From contig NC_058193.1 of NCBI RefSeq assembly GCF_907165205.1, positions 30,145,521 to 30,209,520 on the forward strand: a DNA stretch of 64,000 bases, read 5' to 3'. The position numbers and the translations under genes are program-made. How positions within the stretch are numbered: position 1 is the stretch's first letter; every line of letters starts with the position of its first letter. The DNA is from Coccinella septempunctata. Lineage: Eukaryota > Arthropoda > Insecta > Coleoptera > Coccinellidae. Below are positions 61,390 through 64,000 of this stretch, piece after piece. The notes beneath the pieces are model-generated. The model saw only the letters and a list, made by a program, of their open reading frames with translations. It ran no database searches and was not told the DNA's origin.

Positions 61390-62310
61390 TACAGTATTCG
61401 CGTATCGGTGTAATTGAAGGAGAGGCATCTAGTTTGAGTGACAACAGAATTTTAAACCAACTATATTATAATCATTAACTTATCAGTTGATGCAGAGTTT
61501 CGGAGTTATGGAAGTATCAACTGCAAAATTATAGTGTGGTAGTTTTCTATATGTCGATCTGGCAACATTGGTGGGGCGGGCTTAGCCCCTACATAAAACA
61601 TTTCATTTCTGCAATTCTCAATGCATAAATGAGAATGAATTACGTTCGGAAAAACTCGATCGGGCACGGTTGAAGCGTGCACAACTAACGGAAAAGTAGT
61701 AAAACGAGAGAGTCAAGATGATAATCCTCTCTTTCAATCTAATCCTATCGAAGCTAACCCAGCATTGAGTTGATTTCACGAAGGAATGCGAGTCCTGTAC
61801 GGGTCAGTTAAACTAACATTTGAGATTTCGACACAACCAAAAACATAGCCTTAAGCTACATTTTTCTGTAATGAAAAAAAAAATCACAGACTCACATAAA
61901 CCATTTGAGAACACTGCAACTGAACGAAGCTTTCAAATTTGTCAATGAGAATTCTTTACATTGCATAATTGGAAATCAGTGCATATTTGACGTAATATTT
62001 CTCCACAAAATTGTTTTCGGACAAGGAAAGCAATCGAAAATGGAGGAATCAGATCAAACTGAATTGAATCAGTCAGGCAGTTTCAAAATGGATGGTCGAA
62101 AAATATCTGTTTATCATTCTTTGTCAAACAAAAAAGTTAAATGAAAATAAGGAAGGAGAGTAGCTAACGAAGATTGTTTTACTAAATTTATTCCAAGTTA
62201 GAGACTTGCACTGTTATATATAGTAAAAGTAAGAGCTTGAATATGCTCTCTCTCGAGGAACTTTAACTCCTGAAGTGAGGAAATTCGCCTAGTTATGTCT
62301 TCAATAAATA
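61390..62310. other. Gap with no recognised gene
   Basis: AT-rich. No protein motif, transposon end or gene signal that I can support. Confidence 0.3.
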
Positions 62311-63100
62311 CCAGGATATATTGAAAAATTCTTAGCCTACTAGAGAACCAAACAAAATTTCAATGTCAAAACATTTTATTACTCAACATATTCTCCTCTT
62401 AATTGGATACATTTATTACAGCGAACCTGCAAGACCTCTAGACCTTTCAAAAAAAAATGTTTCTTCTTGCTCTGCAAACCAGACCTCCACAGCTGTTATT
62501 AACCCTCGTTGGGAGAAAATTTACTACCTCTTAAACTTCTTGTCAGTTGAGGAAAGAGATGATAGTCGAATGGAGCCCAATCTGGTGAATAAGAGGGGTG
62601 TTTCAGTAATTCAATTCAATTCACGAATTTTTTGCATGGCAACATTAGATTGTGTTCAGGGGCGTTGTCCTGCGAAAACAAAACACCTTTGGATAGCTTT
62701 CCGCGTCTTTTCTTTTTAATTTTTTTCCGTAGAGTGGTCAGTCGAATAGTAATCTCCGGTTATTGTTCTACCCTTATCCAAAAAATCAATCTTGATTACT
62801 CCATGGCAATCCCAAAAAACTGAAGCAAGAACTTTTCCAGCAGATTTTTGGACACGAAACTTCTTAGGTCTTGGAGAACCAGAGTGTCGCCATTCCAACG
62901 ATTGTTGCTTTGTTTTTGGATCGTAGAAATGTACCCAAGTCTCATCCATAGTAACAATTCGGTTCAAGAAGTCTACATCGTTTTCAAATAGACCACAGAC
63001 CGAACGCGATGTTTCTACCCTTGCACGCTTTTGGTCAACATTCAAACATGGTCTAGGCCTCGGTCTAGGTCTAGGCTAACTAGATATCAATACATCCTCG
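62311..63100 (-). mobile_element. Mariner element with internal deletion, TA target site
   Basis: Inverted ends: CCAGGATATATTGAAAAATT at 62311 and, on the minus strand, CGAGGATGTATTGATATCTA from 63100, both followed inside by TTAGCC and flanked by TA. The transposase frame runs on the minus strand from 63045: DETWVHFYDPKTKQQSLEW (first catalytic Asp), FWDCHGVIKIDFLDKG, then after a break LTTLRKKIKEKRRGKL and a damaged remainder. At 790 bp it is well short of the usual 1.3 kb. The N-terminal DNA-binding part is deleted. Confidence 0.85.
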
Positions 63101-63854
63101 TATGTTAATTGGTCAACAAAGTTCTGCATTCATCTCTTATTACGGAATATAAAGGAGTCAGGCTTGGTATACATTCAAAATTAAGATACCAACTGAAATC
63201 AGATTTCTATCTATCATCAACAATTACCACAAGTAGGCCTACTGGGACCGCACATGAAATATTTCACAACCTATGTGGTTTTAACGTTTAATGCCCCACC
63301 GAGTGATTTCTAAACCATTGAGTATCAATCTACTCACTCATTTTATCAATTAATACTCGAAGATATAACGCAACTCTTCATCTAGGGAAGCTTTCAAATT
63401 TCTCCATGCCCATATCCATTAAATCCGCGTATAATTCAGGTGGAAGACTGCAGTTGCTCCAAAAATAAGCGCAGGGAACAAGATTATTCCGCAATTTCCA
63501 GCAAATAATAGAGTAGAGATGAAAGATACCGCTGAAACAACAAATGGCCAATAGCAACCTTGTAACCTTCACGGGTTAATAAACTTTCTATCGTTATAGC
63601 ATTTACGGTTTACTATAATGAAAAAGTGTTGCGATCCATCATGAAAAACCGTTTGTAGCTTGCTATAGATCGTGTGACAAATCAGGAAAATGTTAATCAC
63701 TCGTGAGATGCTGATATCTTGTATAATGCTTTTATTCATGGTCATACCACGAAGAGCAATAGTTCTGCTCCCATAATAACCTAGGAAGCCCCATCGATCT
63801 CGTGATATATTTTACCTACGTAGTTTTTCATCTTCTAGATAATTTTGGGAATTA
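63101..63854. other. Spacer between two head-to-head mariner ends
   Basis: 754 bp flanked by two inverted 33-bp identical mariner termini. The minus-strand frame 63378-63572 begins with a signal-peptide-like MKVTRLLLAICCFSGIF, but I recognise no family. It could be a host first exon or chance. Confidence 0.35.
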
Positions 63855-64000
63855 CGAGGATGTATTGATATCTAGTTAGCCTAGACCGGTTCCATGCATA
63901 AAAAAAATATTGCGTTACCATAGCAACGAACAGTAACTCATTAGAAGTATCAGTGTGAAGTTTGAGGTCAAAAAAGTAAACCAGAATTACGCAATAAATT
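63855..64000 (+). mobile_element. 5' end of a second mariner element, cut by the window edge
   Basis: The terminal repeat CGAGGATGTATTGATATCTA starts at 63855 after a TA. The following 5' UTR has GTGTGAAGTTTGAGGTCAAA and ACGCAATAAATT, typical of sequence just before the transposase start codon in this mariner family. The coding part lies outside the window. Confidence 0.75.

Noticed and set aside
63378..63572. Signal-peptide-like minus-strand frame proposed as a secreted protein gene
   Set aside because: Only 64 residues, no family match recognised, no splice or promoter evidence. Kept only as a remark in the spacer entry.
1..64000. Transfer RNA and ribosomal RNA genes
   Set aside because: No convincing tRNA A and B box pair with a cloverleaf, and no rRNA-like stretch, was seen by eye on either strand.

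Overview
This is insect nuclear DNA. The genes carry spliceosomal introns, many of them 54-70 bp with GT...AG ends. The intergenic DNA is AT-rich and full of Tc1/mariner transposons, MITEs and non-LTR retrotransposon remnants, and the gene set (an insect-type UGT cluster and a flamingo/starry night cadherin) is arthropod. A beetle is the likeliest source, but nothing here fixes the species.

Layout. 1-12 kb is a transposon graveyard: mariner-type and Tc1-type transposase remnants, two non-LTR fragments (one with an inverted 5' part) and several TA-flanked MITEs. 12.0-15.9 kb (minus strand) holds a five-exon UDP-glycosyltransferase (UGT) gene whose second intron carries a 55-bp minisatellite built on (TTAGG)3. 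18.9-39.4 kb (plus strand) holds five four-exon UGT genes head to tail, plus one extra first exon. All first exons end in phase 1, and the coding lengths come out at about 509-511 aa without frameshifts. The UGTs would be ER type I membrane enzymes that conjugate sugar to small lipophilic molecules (detoxification, pigment or hormone metabolism). Each has a signal peptide, the N-terminal SHY histidine, the C-terminal donor-binding signature, one membrane helix and a lysine-based ER-retrieval tail.

41.2/42.3-56.2 kb (minus strand) is starry night/flamingo, an atypical seven-pass cadherin of planar cell polarity and neurite patterning. I could thread 33 coding exons with consistent phases (9747 nt, 3248 aa), and there is a candidate alternative last exon about 1 kb downstream. 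Divergent from it, 382 bp away start to start, is a small gene resembling cytochrome c oxidase subunit 8. 56.8-64 kb is gene-poor and contains a nested foldback transposon with about 550-bp inverted arms and two mariner elements facing each other head to head.

The most notable points are: two tandem first exons in front of one UGT body; tandem GATA motifs at similar distances upstream of several UGT starts; a starry night stop codon that overlaps a perfect splice donor, with a plausible alternative acidic C-terminus; a changed residue at the GPS cleavage site; and the telomere-motif minisatellite with a higher-order repeat. All exon borders are read by eye from splice consensus, reading phase and family similarity; none has transcript support here.
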